64,000 bases of DNA from Lutraria lutraria (GCA_964023205.1 OZ026845.1:6582001-6646000); one strand, 5' to 3'. Shown: positions 24,822-36,617, numbered from the stretch's first letter. Notes: a model not told the origin generated them from the letters alone. A program made the numbers and translations.

Positions 24822-25162
24822 TTAAAGCCCCGTTAGCTTTTTGAATTAAGTAATACAGAACAATTGATGTAATGTTAGTAAAATATTAGAAATCTATTAT
24901 ATTTGCTCTAAAATATATTTACACAATGCATTTCTTTAGCCAAATCTCGTAGAAATGTTATCAGGCGCCTTTTCTTATTTTTTACAATATCATTGGAAAA
25001 CAATACTGTGTTGTATTCCTATATGTACTTTGTGATTAAAAAAAAGAACATTTCGGAATGTTTTTATTTAAAGTAAAAGTCAATTTCACTGATAAGATAT
25101 CTTTCTAGGTAAAATAAGACCTACTTAAATTCTAACATCCAAAATGCTAATGTGGCTTTAAT
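24822..25162. mobile_element. MITE copy 2 (diverged interior)
   Basis: Ends TTAAAGCCCCGTTAGCTTTTTG and AAAATGCTAATGTGGCTTTAA are inverted and match the termini of the elements at 12268 and 48293. The interior is AT-rich and shows little similarity to the other two, as expected for an older copy or a subfamily. It lies upstream of the Cys-rich membrane protein gene. Confidence 0.6.
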
Positions 25163-25194
25163 AAATGTGTTGCTTTAACGGCCCATTGGACAGT

Positions 25195-25345
25195 CACGGT
25201 CATTTCAGAGCCGCCCCAGAGACATGGGGGAGAAGATAGAGGATAACCGGTCATTTATATCCCTATCATTTTCGAATAGTATTTCATGTTTCTTTATCGT
25301 GCCCGGTGTAAAGCACCAAAACTCGACTCGCCCTTTTTCCTATTT
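25195..25345 (-). mobile_element. SINE body, family 3
   Basis: AGCCGCCCCAGAGACATGGG, then GGATAACCGGTCATTTATAT and TTTATCGTGCCCGGTGTAAA match 52950-53055. No tRNA-like head remains. Confidence 0.5.
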
Positions 25346-26403
25346 TGGCGTAAAATAAACGCGTAAGCATTGATATCAATTCTTATATGCGGAACTTTAA
25401 TATACAGATTATTCTAGCCATTATTAATCAATACAAATAATCTTATAATGCTTAGTTTTTGAGTGAACAGAAAAACATCGGCATATAGACATTAATAATA
25501 AAGAATTTAATGCAGAAGAGAAGTAAGTTGTCGCTAAAATGAGACTGTACTGATATCACATTGAATTAGTCACATGATGCGGTTAAATTACTGTAGATAT
25601 TCACATAGACTTTTTATAATTATAATTATGGAAACATAATAATTTGCTAGACAACACAATCATTAAGTGTCGAAGAAACTGTGACTAACATGTTGAGAAT
25701 TAGCGTCATATAACACCTTAACAAGCGACCTAAATAATCTAACAACATGATTCCAACCACTCAACGTATCATCCTATGCTGACGAACTCAAACCTTCCTG
25801 TAGATAACCCAACATTTTAATTTGCCCAATAGCTAATTTAAAAAGCTCAGCTTCTTTAACAGACTTCATAGTGCGGTAGGATAAAGGGCCGTTCCAACTT
25901 TACAAATAATAATTTCAATACCAATAGTTACAACTATGATTTTGTTTTCCGAGTAATTCCGGATCCACGATAAGTCTACACCATGCATAGCAAAGACTAC
26001 ATAGTGAGCTTAGCATGTGGGAACACGTGGTTATAAGAATTCAAAGATTGCATATGGCCCCAGATGAAATCAATGTACCGAATGTAACGTTACTGAAACT
26101 GAACTTACTTAAAACGTGTACTGCAACATTGAACGGGAACTAATTTAACAATTGCATTGCGGATGTGGAAAAACGTAGTATTTTGGTCTGCATCAGAGTT
26201 CATGCGCAACGAGCGAGTTAAGTGGCGGCTCAGATGGAAAGCTGACTTACCATTCAGTTTCAAAACTGTCAACACAGTGATAAAATGTCAGTAACGGGAT
26301 GAATGAATATTAATGTGATGATCAAATAGCCGCCTTTCAGGTGTGTTAAAGTTTTTACCATACTAGTCAAATTGTTGTGGCGAGAGATGACTGATCACAG
26401 TCG

Positions 26404-26550
26404 ACCTCATTATACAGATAACAGCTAGCACAGTCTGACTTGTCTGATGAAAAAGCTTGTCATCTCTCAAAGTTTTTAGACGACCCTGAAATACCTCACA
26501 GACCAGCAGGACTTCGTCGATATTGCTGCGGGGTTGCGGTAAAAAGTTAC
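26404..26550 (+). pseudogene. Frameshifted counterpart of the YCC ORF in duplication block A
   Basis: Aligns with 36765-36915. Near 26416-26428 a small deletion breaks the frame relative to the right-hand copy (TAG in the corresponding frame). After it the frame is open again: QSDLSDEKACHLSKFLDD, then AGLRRYCCGV. Substitutions include Cys to Arg before the YCC motif. Probably a decayed exon, or an exon whose first part lies elsewhere. Confidence 0.35.
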
Positions 26551-26814
26551 AATATATACTTATATGTGCATTAGTTGTGCATGAAATGTCAACTAAACAC
26601 TAAAGACTACTTAGATACATGTACATGTAGTTATAAAAGCTGAAAAAATATATGGAATGCCAGTTACATAAAATGTCTTATTTCAGCAACTGTGAACGTT
26701 AAGAATAAGTTATATACGTGTTACACAGTCGTTTGTTTTGCGTTAGTTTATGTTTATATAAAAAACAATATTGAGATTATTCAATGCTCAGATTTTCATA
26801 ATCAAAAGAACGCA

Positions 26815-28500
26815 TTAAAAGTGCATGTTGCAGAGACTTAATTAGAACAAGTGCGTGTTTCACAGACGTTATCAGAAAAGGTGCGTGTTCACAGATTTAA
26901 TTAGAAAACGTGCGTGTTACAGAGACTTGATTAGAATGAGTGCGTGATAAACAGTCCTTACCAGACAAAATGCGTGTTATTGAACTTGATAAGAAAAAGA
27001 CGTATTGCCTAGACTTAATATGAAAAAGTGAATGTTGCATAAACTTGAGAAAAAAGTCCGTGTTATACTAACTAAAATGAAATAGTGTTGCACAGACTTG
27101 AGAAGAAGAAGAAGTCCGTTTTATACTAACTAAAATGAAATAGTGTTGCACAGACTTGAGAAGAAGAAGAAGTCCGTTTTATACTAACTAAAATGAAATA
27201 GTGTTGCACAGACTTGAGAAAAAGAAGAAGTCCGTTTTATACTAACTAAAATGAAATAGTGTTGCACAGACTTGAGAAGAAGAAGAAGTCCGTTTTATAC
27301 TAACTAAAATGAAATAGTGTTGCACAGACTTGAGAAGAAGAAGAAGTCCGTTTTATACTAACTAAAATGAAACAGTGTTGCACAGACTTGAAAAGAAGAA
27401 GAAGTCCGTTTTATACTAACTAAAATGAAACAGTGTTGCACAGACTTGAAAAGAAGAAGAAGTCCGTTTTATACTAACTAAAATGAAATAGTGTTGCACA
27501 GACTTGAGAAGAAGAAGAAGTCCGTTTTATACTAACTAAAATGAAATAGTGTTGCACAGACTTGAGAAGAAGAAGAAGTCCGTTTTATACTAACTAAAAT
27601 GAAATAGTGTTGCACAGACTTGAGAAGAAGAAGAAGTCCGTTTTATACTAACTAAAATGAAATAGTGTTGCACAGACTTGAGAAGAAGAAGAAGTCCGTT
27701 TTATACTTACTAAAATGAAATAGTGTTGCACAGACTTGAGAAGAAGAAGAAGTCCGTTTTATACTAACTAAAATGAATTAGGATTGCCCATATGTAATAA
27801 GAGAAAGTGCGTTTTACACAGAATAAATAAGAAAAAGCGAATAATACACCGACTTGACAAGAAAAAGTGCGTGACACGAGGACGTTATCAGAAAAAAGTG
27901 TGCGTTATAAAATTTTTTATAAGAAATAGTGCATGTTGCACAAACGTGATAAGAAAACGCTCGTGGTACACAGTCCTTAACCAGAACGATTATATATAAA
28001 ACATGCTAAGAAAAAGGCGTGTTTACAGACTTATCATAGAAAGAGTGTGTGTTACGGTGACTTTACTAGAAAAAATGCGTGTCACAGATACAACTAAAAA
28101 AGTACGTGTTTACAAACTTAATAGAAAAGTTCGTGTTTTACAAACTTAATTAGAAAAAGAGCGTGTTTTACAGACTTAACTGGCAAAAGAGCATGTTATA
28201 CAGACTTAATTAGAAAAGGTGCATGTTTTACAGACTCAATATAAAAAAGTGTATTATGTTTTATAGATCTAATTAGAAAAAGTACATGTCTTACAGGCTT
28301 AATTTAAAGATGTGCGTAATTCACAGACTAAATTAGAAAAAGCGCATGTTACACAATTTTAATTTGCGTGTAAACTGACTTAATTAAAAAAGTGCGTGTT
28401 TCACAGACTTAATATAAACTCTTTCATATTATACAGTCTTGATACTATTAGAAAAGGTGCATATTCTCAGACTTAATCAGAAAAAACGTATCGAATGGAC
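26815..28500. repeat. Decayed array of about 30-bp units before GPCR copy 1
   Basis: Loosely repeated AGAAAAAGTGCGTGTTACAG then ACTTAATT. Units differ a great deal, so the array is old. The corresponding stretch before GPCR copy 2 (37230-37680) is shorter. Confidence 0.7.
27055..27778. repeat. 58-bp minisatellite, about 12.5 copies
   Basis: AGTCCGTTTTATACTAACTA then AAATGAAATAGTGTTGCACA then GACTTGAGAAGAAGAAGA, exact 58-bp spacing from 27055 to 27751. Copies are nearly identical (a few AAATAG/AACAG and GAGAAG/GAAAAG changes), so the array is much younger than the decayed array around it. Absent from block B. Confidence 0.92.
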
Positions 28501-28570
28501 TTCATTAAAAAATCGTATAAAAGTACATTGACGTTCATTCCTCGAAAGTGCCTCTAATCGCTAGACAAGT

Positions 28571-29545
28571 ATGAATACAACGTTGTTGAATTTGACCGGC
28601 ACAAATGCGAGTTCAAATGTAACGTTCTTTCATTATTATGTTATAACTGTGTCCTTAGTTATTGGTCTAATACAAGTTGTAACAGTGTGTATGTTGCTAA
28701 AATGTAAACGAATGCCGGTCCATGTGAAATATCTTGGAATCACCTTTATATGTAGTGCAGCAATGAAAAATGCGACTGTCGGTCTACATTTTCTGATATT
28801 TGTTTTAACATATTATTCCCCACCCACTCGAGTTATAATGATTGGATATTTTGTGTCGGTCATATGGTTAACTGCTGCAATAATATCTACAGACCGTATG
28901 CTAGCAATACGTAAACCGCTTAAGTACCGCTTTATTATGACCAAGTCTCGCGTTGTACTAGGAATAGTTTTATCCTTGATCATCCCCTTGGTTTTCCAAG
29001 CTATATCATTCATTGGAGATTATGGTAAGGAGAATTGTTTGAGATCTGGGTCAAATACTGACTACTGTGAAGCAAGTAAGCCGTATGCTGTATTTGGGTT
29101 TAACACGTTAGCCCTGTCAATAAATATGATATCATACATCATCGGAAGCAAAGCTCTTAGGCGTGCTGGCCACACATTTCCGAATGCCTTTGCTAAAACT
29201 TCCCGGTTATCGGAGTCAACAAAGTCCCTTAGGCGGTTGTCATTCTTATTCTTTTGTTTGAATATGCCAATCATGGCAAATACCCTGATTCATGACATTC
29301 TAGAATTGCCCACCCCTACAATATTTAGTGTACTGCTACGTGTTTTGTCTTATATATGTTTACAGTTCGACGATTGCTTCAATATACACGTTTATTTGTT
29401 TCATTTCAAAGAAAGTAAACTGCGACTTTACGAAACGTTCTTTGGAAGGCTTGATGTATTTTCGGATTCAATACGCACACTTAAGTATAACGTGTATCGA
29501 ATTCATGTACCAGAAATTCCCTTAGCAAATTCGTCTAGAAAATGA
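28571..29545 (+). CDS. Divergent rhodopsin-like GPCR, copy 1 (intronless)
   Basis: A single exon of 324 residues with seven hydrophobic segments at roughly 23-45, 54-80, 88-107, 127-148, 172-193, 222-243 and 252-278. The N-terminus has several N-glycosylation sites (NTT, NLT, NAS, NVT). TM3 ends in DRMLAIRKPLKYR (108-120), a DRY variant. TM6 keeps the proline in FFCLNMP, and TM7 has NIHVY (271-275) in place of NPxxY. Usual class A anchors are missing: no GNxxV in TM1, no LxxxD in TM2, no Cys at the top of TM3, no Trp in TM4, no CWxP. Extracellular loop 2 has two Cys (156, 166) that may pair with each other. The ligand is unknown; it looks like an orphan receptor from a lineage-specific expansion. 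The start follows ACAAGT and AATAAA lies 5 bases after the stop. The near-identical gene at 37772-38737 lies on a duplicated segment. Confidence 0.85.
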   Translation: MNTTLLNLTGTNASSNVTFFHYYVITVSLVIGLIQVVTVCMLLKCKRMPVHVKYLGITFICSAAMKNATVGLHFLIFVLTYYSPPTRVIMIGYFVSVIWLTAAIISTDRMLAIRKPLKYRFIMTKSRVVLGIVLSLIIPLVFQAISFIGDYGKENCLRSGSNTDYCEASKPYAVFGFNTLALSINMISYIIGSKALRRAGHTFPNAFAKTSRLSESTKSLRRLSFLFFCLNMPIMANTLIHDILELPTPTIFSVLLRVLSYICLQFDDCFNIHVYLFHFKESKLRLYETFFGRLDVFSDSIRTLKYNVYRIHVPEIPLANSSRK

Positions 29546-29725
29546 ATAGAATAAAGAACCATACATCCCTCGATGCCTTAGAATATCTTCATTCTAAAAT
29601 GTAAGCTTGTGTGATGATTCTGACCAAGTGTAGCTTTGTGTTGTGTCTCATATTAGGTAGATGGTCGTCATTTATCAATACAAAATTATGTACGGCATTT
29701 ACATTGCATTTGATGTATATATACT

Positions 29726-29963
29726 GGCCGCGTCCGTCGTCCAGTGATTAGTGCGTGGGATTTGTAACCTTTCTATTCCTCTTCGAATCCCGGTCGTGGC
29801 AGATCTTTGAAATGTCGATTTTGCCGGTTCCTTGTTGATAGGTTAGTAAGTAAGCACTGGTTAATGTAGAATTCAGGAAAGCATATTGTTAGATGAATTG
29901 GCCACCGTATAGGGCTTAAATCTTGTTGAAAAAATCGGCATTAAACCGAAATAAACATGTGTT
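29726..29963 (+). mobile_element. SINE, family 1, near complete
   Basis: tRNA-like head CTGGCCGCGTCCGTCGTCCA with A box, then a B box TTCGAATCCCGG, the conserved body, and tail AATCGGCATTAAACCGAAATA. At its left edge the similarity between the two GPCR duplication blocks ends. Confidence 0.75.
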
Positions 29964-30097
29964 GTTTTGCCATATAGTCATCGCGTATTTCTAATTCGGT
30001 TTACCTGTAAATAAGGGATAAGTCATCAATAGAACCCAAGCAGTATGGCGTTATGGGCAGTTTGTCATATTTCGAACCCTGATTTAGTATATTCGTG

Positions 30098-30185
30098 ATC
30101 CGTCGTGCGCTGGACTTGTTATTAGCGATAGGTCATATCTTTTCATGGAAATTTGATAAGAAACTGTCGGCTCCTTGTGTTTTGT
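30098..30185 (+). mobile_element. SINE fragment, family 1
   Basis: GATCCGTCGTGCGCTGGACT then AGGTCATATCTTTTCATGG and CTGTCGGCTCCTTGTG, a degraded head and first part of the body. A run of 28 T follows at 30213. Confidence 0.45.
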
Positions 30186-30339
30186 ATTGATTAAATACAT
30201 TGAATTATTTATCTTTTTTTTTTTTTTTTTTTTTTTTTTTGCATATGTTAACATGGTTATATGTAATAACAATCTGTTGTTATAATACTGTTTTTATATT
30301 TTATAACCAGAAACTAATATTCACTAAAAAAATATTGAA

Positions 30340-30440
30340 GGCCGCGGCCGTGACCCAGTGGTTAGTGCTCTGGACTTGTAACCCGGTGTTCCGTGTTCGA
30401 ATCCCGTAGTTATGTGTGGAGAAGTTGGCTTTGGAATACG
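30340..30440 (+). mobile_element. SINE head, family 1
   Basis: GGCCGCGGCCGTGACCCAGT, GGTTAGTGCTCTGGACTTGT, B box GTTCGAATCCC. The best-preserved head in the window; its body is cut at about 30440 by a foldback element. Confidence 0.7.
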
Positions 30441-30715
30441 GACATGCGCCCCCCCCCCCCCAAATATGGTCATGTAGACATTTGCCCCCCGCCCCGAGCT
30501 TATTTCTTAGTGAACATTTGCCCCCTAACGCTTATTTTTCAAGAGAGCATTATGCATGATTTGCCCCCGAAAAAAACCTTTTATTTTGCATTGAGTTAAA
30601 AAAAAATACTTGAATAATAAACATTGGGGCAAATGTCCACTAAGAAATAATATAAGCACTTTTGGGCAAATGGTTACTTTAAAAAAAAGCACCGGTGGGC
30701 AAATCTACACTTATA
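30441..30715. repeat. Foldback with GCTTATTTCTTAGTG...TTTGCCCC arms
   Basis: AGCTTATTTCTTAGTGAACA then TTTGCCCCC (30498-30526) is reversed as GGGGCAAATGTCCACTAAGA then AATAATATAAGC (30626-30657). TTTGCCC-type words recur four or more times. It cuts the SINE at 30340. Confidence 0.6.
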
Positions 30716-30736
30716 AATAGTTCCAATACATGACGT

Positions 30737-33520
30737 TCTAATTGTGATGAGAGATCTGAACATTAAAGTTGGTATTGAAAACATCATGAAAAATGGTGAA
30801 TACTTATGGGCATGTGCGTTACAAACAATTTTGCCATTGGCGATACACTATTCTAACAGAAAGATACTCACAAAACAACATGGACCTCACCATCAGGATG
30901 CACGCATAATCAGATAGACCATATCATGATAAAGTGTAAATGAAAAAACTCTCTTCAGTACGCATGCGCGAATATGGCGGTCATGATTTTTCTCTCCGTC
31001 GACTAATTACTAAAAAGCAATGAATTATGTGTTTTAAATTTTATGTTAATTGGAGATTAATTCACAATCACAATTTTAATCGTGGATATATTTGGACATT
31101 TTAGTGATTAATATGGATATTAGCTGTAATCTCCTTTGTGCATTTTACGCGGGATAATGCACGCTCTCTTCACAGTTGCTGGCATCAAATAGTAACTACA
31201 ATTTCATTCAGATCATTCGATATTATTTTGTGTAAATGGTATGTGTACCACTGCTTATATTAGTGTTGGAGTTGATTTACATGGCTTGTGATATGTTTTT
31301 CATGGAGTAATTCCAGACTCAGTTTTGAATGGGGGCTAAATCTAAACAAAAAAAAACTGACTAAATCACAAGCCTCTCCGGAATCGTTAAATATATTCCC
31401 TGTTAAACGTTCTGCTACGGAAATTAATCGCTCAAATACGGCTCAGCAACAGTCCACTTCGCAGATACCTTCAACGCATGTACAACAGGGGTTCCTGGCA
31501 TTATTACCCCCTTACCCAGTTAACCACCAACTGTATTATTCACCACCAATGACGGAACAATCTCCAGCAAGTATTAATTTGCATCAAACGATATTGGACA
31601 AACTTGAAAAAATGGACAAAAGATTAAATAAACTTGATGCCATTGAACAACAAGAACAATCTATTACTCAGAAAATGACATTGTAAGATAATAGAGTATC
31701 TGCACTCGAGTCGTCATTGTCAGATAATAACAAAAAAATATGTGCGACATTGAACGGTGCAGAATCATGGACTCCCAAATTCCTGATGAAATAAAAGGAA
31801 AAGAAACTATTATTGATAAAAATCTGATGGCTGACCGAACACAGATTGATAGTATGTCACGTGATTTTAATACCTTAAGAGAGAACAATACTGATCTAAA
31901 CGAACAAATTATTGACCTACAATCGAGATCGATGCGTGACAACCTCTTATTCCACGGAATAAGTGAAAGCAGTTCATTTGAAGAGAGAAAGATTGAAAAC
32001 TGTATTGAAATAATCTAATAATTTTGTGAGGATGAATTAAAAATGGAGAATCCTAAAGCTAGGATAAAAATTGACTGAACACATCGCATCGGGAAATTCT
32101 CCCAAGGTAGAAATCGGCCAATCGTCGCCAAATTTAATTTCCATCAAGATAAGTTAGAAATTAAACGCAGATCAGAATATTAACCGCCGACATACAAACA
32201 TACATACTTGGAAAACAAGGCTAATGAAGCTGAAAATGCAGCTAGAAGAGGAGATCTAAAGATTCTGTACAAACTCATCAAACAGCTTGCAGGGAACATC
32301 CAGAATACATCGTCAAAGACAAAGAAGGAAATCATGTAATTTGAGAGGAAGAACAAACGAAAAGATGGACAGAACATTTCGAAGAAATTTAAACAGAGAA
32401 GCACCCAAGAGGACACCATATATACCATATGAAAACATAAACATCCTACGCAATGTCAATACGAAAGAAATATCAATACAGGTAATATGTATGGCCATTA
32501 AGAAATTGAAAACAGGAAAAACACCTGTTATGGACAGAATAACAGCAGAAATGTTAAAAATTGATGAAAAGCTAACTGCAGAGTTGCTGCTAGATTTGTT
32601 AAAAACTGTACCACGTATCATCTGACTGGAAAAAGTTGTCATAAAACTACCTAAAAAGGGGTATCTATCTACCTGTGGAAACTGGAGGGTCATTATATTT
32701 TTATCTGTCCCAGGAAAAATACTGACTTGTGTAGACTAATCGTAGAAAGAGTGAAACATGCCATCGACCTAAATTTGAGAAAGGAACAAGTTGGATTCAG
32801 TGGGAAAAGATAACGTACTGACCATATATTCATATTACGCAATATAATAGAATAATCGTTGGCATGGAGATCTACCACCTACCTCAACTTCGTTGAATTT
32901 GAGAAAGCTTTTGATAGTCTGCACAGGGAAACATTTTGGAAGATCATCAAATCATATGGGTGCCCATGAAATTTATTAACATAGTTAAGGACATGTACGA
33001 TGGCTACTGATGCACTGTTAGACATGAAGGGCATCATTCACATTCAGAGTGGGTTTATATTACATCTGGGGAACACAAGGGTGCATTCTTTCTCATTTGC
33101 TGTTCCTGATCTCTGTAGATTAGATAATGAAAAGAACAACTGTTACCAAACGAGGACTGCAATGGACATTAACATCAACTGTTGAAGACTTTTCGGATGA
33201 CATCTGTCTTCTGTAACACACGTACCAACAAATGCAAAGTAAAACTTTAGACTTACAACAAGAAGCTGCTAAACTTGGATTGAAAATAACAAGAGGAAAA
33301 CCAAAGTAATAACAATTAACCAAAAGAACAATAACGTTATAAAGTTAAATGGAGCTTCCCTTGAGAAAGTCGACAACTTTTGCAATCTTGGAATCACACG
33401 AATGGTGACATCGGAACAGAAGTCAAGATCAGGATAGGAATATCCCGCAACATCATTTAACAAGCGTAGTAACATCTGGAAAACAATCATTCAGTTTTCA
33501 AAAACTGATACACAATCAAG
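30737..33520 (+). mobile_element. Decayed LINE (RTE/I-like), endonuclease and RT pieces split by another element
   Basis: 30737-30940 reads, across frames, RDLNIKVG and TTWTSPSGCTHNQIDHIMI, the C-terminal part of an AP-type LINE endonuclease. From about 32200 the RT part follows with many stops: NAARRGDLKILYKLIKQLAG, VICMAIKKLKTGKTPVMDRI, LIVERVKHAI-like, then FVEFEKAFDSLHRETFWKII near 32890-32945 and later AKLGLKITRGKPK-like sequence. The order EN then RT is right for one element, with about 1.2 kb of foreign sequence between the parts. Confidence 0.65.
30945..32175 (+). mobile_element. LINE ORF1-type fragment inserted in the older LINE
   Basis: Starts near a CG-rich 5'-end-like segment (CGCATGCGCGAATATGGCGG at 30961). 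ORF pieces at 31288-31686 and 31740-32018 give a Gln/Pro-rich region, a coiled coil (LEKMDKRLNKLDAIEQQEQS), and IIDLQSRSMRDNLLFHGI, the signature of the L1-type ORF1 RNA-binding domain. THRIGKFSQGRNRPIVAKFN and FHQDKLEIKRRSEY continue it to about 32180. Several stops show it is inactive. Confidence 0.6.
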
Positions 33521-33814
33521 GTATCTTTTCATTATTGATATTAATTAAAATTCAGAAATCCAGAGTTTAGTCACATTATGCATGTAATTTGGTTAGAATT
33601 AATTTCAAAACACAAGAAAGTTAGGTCGCTCACGAATAATTAAACACTCGATATATATGAACACTGAACAGAATCGACCAAATTAGAATTAAAATATATA
33701 TATAACAGGATTGCATTTAAACAATAATAATGTATGCAAGATTCGTGGTATAACAAGAAGTACGAGGTAACGTAAATGGTTTCAATATGTTTAGTACAAA
33801 TACTTTCGACTTGT

Positions 33815-33910
33815 TTATGCGGGGTTAACGCCGCTTTAACCGAAACTCCAGTTACATATGGCGGCCTATATTTCTTTCCAAGTACCTGGTACTGGCTTAG
33901 GGAACTGAAT
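33815..33910 (-). mobile_element. SINE 3' end, family 1
   Basis: Tail GGTTAAAGCGGCGTTAACCC on the - strand, plus the following body segment. It sits at the same place relative to duplicated flanks as the SINE at 45007, so the two were probably copied together. Confidence 0.5.
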
Positions 33911-34262
33911 TTAAAAAAATATTATATACAAGTACATGTACCATAAAATTATAAATCTGTATAAAATACTACGAGGGTTCTGTAAACAATTCTGACATCG
34001 GGCTCACAGTTCATAAATGCTACGTTTTATTAAGATCATTATTTTTATTTCAAACATTCGTAATACCCCTCCCCCATAACCGTTTTACCCAATCTCTAAA
34101 ATCAGATAAATATTCTTCTATGGTTATCTGTAGAAGAAAATATAATATTTGCTTGTCAACACAATCATTTAGTGTAGAATAAACTATGACAAGCATGTCG
34201 AGAATTAGCGTCATATAACACTTCATCAAGCAATAATAATAAGTTTAATAATCCAACGACAT

Positions 34263-36188
34263 GAACTTCATCATATATTAAATCCTGTGGACTTTTATAG
34301 TCCATTAGATAAAGACAAATATATATATTTACAAAAGTACACACATACATAAACAAAACATGTAAAGTACAAGGGAAACATCGTAAAACCTAACTTCGAT
34401 AACAAGTCACGTATTGAGTCCATGATGTTTTATTAGGAAATAGAGCAGTCGTTTTTAAGCGTACATTATAATAATATACACAATTTTTTTTTTCTTAAAT
34501 AAATTTCATTATTATGGACAATTTTCAACCAAAATTTTATTACAAGTTTATACCTAGTGTTAATTAAGCTAAATCTTCCGAGGAACCCGAAAATAAAATC
34601 ATTTTGCCAATTTTACAAAATATTGTATGCGTTTTATATTGTTAGCGTTGGTTAAACCCCGTACTTCAAATACATAACATAAAATAGGATCTATGACTTT
34701 ATCGAAAAGCTCAAGTCTATGTTTTACTGAAAGGCTTTCGAAATTTATTTAGTATGAAAAACTTAACTGGGTTTCGTTAAATTACCCTTCTAGACCAAAT
34801 AAAGATATGAAAACGATTCCACAATTTCTACCGGACTATTCTCATAGATATATAAGTTTATCATTTCCGTTGCATTTACAAATACACGAGGAAATTATAA
34901 TGATTAAGTGTAAACAGACATTGTGACAGAATCATATAAAAATTCAAATAGCTTGGCTTTAAAAACGAATAACGCAATTGACTCTCTAGGCTATTATTAT
35001 GTAAAAATACTTATAACACAAATTGCAATTATCTCCCCTTATTTAAAAGAACGCTGCGGCGTGATAATTTTATTCAACATTGAAAAAGCACTATTAATGA
35101 CAAGTGTAGATTGACTTATTTTAGTAAATTCAAAAATGACTTTTCATGTTTCAATTATATAATTGTCATTGAAAACGATAAGCTGAGAATACAAATCACA
35201 TCTTTTAGAATATCATCTCTTAAATTACTTATAGAAACTGGGAGACCGAATAACATTGCCCGTGAAAATAGATTAGTATGTCAATTATGTACTTTAAAAC
35301 AAGTGGAAACAGAGTTTCATTTTCATCTTTGTTGTCCAAAATATTCACTCATTAGAAAAAAATATCTTGGTAATATACCTTGGTCATCTTTAAATAAATT
35401 CTATAACAGTTTAACTACAAACAACAAAAAAAAAGCTCTACAAGTTAGCTTTATTCCTAAAAGAGGCATTTTCACAAAGCAACAACTGTCTTACGTCATA
35501 ATTTTTTCATTGTCCAATTGTATTTAACCACTGACTGTACTGTACTAATGTTTTGTATTTCTGTATTGTATTTGTATGCATTTTATATATTTCTGTCATG
35601 TTTGTATTTGCACCATCGGCAAGTATTTACTTGGTCTAATCCAAATTTTCTAAGAATATTCTGTTTTCTTAAGTCCTCATAAATACTACATTCTAACACA
35701 AAATGGTGTTCATCTTCCAGCTTATTACACAATACACATTTTCTATCATCAACTGGAATTCTTACTGGTTTATGAATATAGTATTATGCCTTAAAGGCCA
35801 ATCTTTTCTGAAAAAAAAATTGTTTTGTTTACATTCATTTCTGTTTCCATTTGTGTAGACCTTCGGCTGATTCAGAGAGAATAACGATGTCATCGGCATA
35901 TAATAATACGAACACTTTTGTCTTGTATATTTCGACACCTTAATTTTTTTTGTTGAAAAATGTTGTTCAATGTCATTACGGAACATAGAAAATAAGAATG
36001 GAGAAAGACATTCACCTTGTTTCACTCCCAACAAACATTCGAGGTCGCTACTAAGTTTATTATAAAATTTAACGCGTGTTTCGATACATACTTTTAATAA
36101 CTTTTAACATCCCCCCCCCCCCTTATACCAAGTTTTTATTAATTTTGTCCATAAAGTACTTATTTCGAGGTAATCAAATGCTTTACTA
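34263..36188. mobile_element. LINE-derived insertion interrupting duplication block B
   Basis: Block A is continuous at 25745-25750 (ACATGATTCC), while in block B the matching flanks (GACATGA at 34262 and TGATTCC at 36190) are separated by about 1.9 kb. TGA occurs at both ends, possibly a 3-bp target repeat. Inside are two LINE fragments pointing in opposite directions, so it is a composite insertion rather than one clean element. Confidence 0.6.
35111..35527 (+). pseudogene. C-terminal LINE fragment with Cys/His knuckle
   Basis: Contains RLVCQLCTLKQVETEFHFHL and CCPKYSLIRKKYLG, the CxxC...ExHF...C zinc-knuckle-like end found after the RT of many non-LTR retrotransposons. The 34920-35114 ORF before it may be a shifted part of the same element. 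A 3' tail with no ORF follows to about 35640. Confidence 0.6.
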
Positions 36189-36190
36189 AA
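35660..36190 (-). pseudogene. LINE reverse transcriptase fragment, opposite strand
   Basis: On the - strand it begins KAFDYLEISTLWTKLIKTWY near 36183 and continues with GVKQGECLSPFLFSMFRNDI at about 36028, standard RT motifs (the second is the GxxQG box). A C-run at 36110-36122 and stops break the frame. The later YADD region is degraded (YYYMPMTSL). Confidence 0.6.
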
Positions 36191-36617
36191 ATGGACTTGA
36201 TTCCAACCACTCAACGTATCATCCTATGCTGATTAACTCAAGCTTGTTAATTATCAGACCTTCCTGTAGAAAACCCAACATTGTATTTTTCAATTTGCCC
36301 GATTGCTAATTAAATAAACCCAGCTTCTTTAATCGACTTCGTAGCGTGATACGATAAAGGGCCGTTCCAACTTTTACAAATAATGATTTCAAATAGTTAC
36401 AAAATAATTTTGTGCTCCGAGCAATTCCGTATCCACAACAACTCTACATAATACGTAGCAAAGACGACGTTCTGTTCTTGGTTGGCTTGTGTACTTTGAT
36501 ATAAGAATTAATAAATTTCAAATGAACCCAAAATAAAAACAGTCGATACTTGTATTAAATGTCCGTCAAAGCAAAGAATAAATATTGGTGTCAATTTTAG
36601 TTTTTGGAAACTGAACG

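Larger units (their letters stand above)
25635..29725 (+). repeat. Segmental duplication, block A
   Basis: Collinear with 34145-38905. Shared landmarks: GAGAATTAGCGTCATATAAC (25701 / 34200), ATTCCAACCACTCAACGTAT (25751 / 36193), GGGCCGTTCCAACTTTACA (25887 / 36360), the YCC ORF, the decayed 30-bp array, the GPCR, and the 3' flank to GTCATTTATCAATACAA. Confidence 0.85.

Noticed and set aside
30340..30420. A tRNA gene (also 14790-14870, 14040-14108, 39505-39580)
   Set aside because: A and B boxes are present but acceptor stems do not close, and SINE bodies follow; these are SINE heads.
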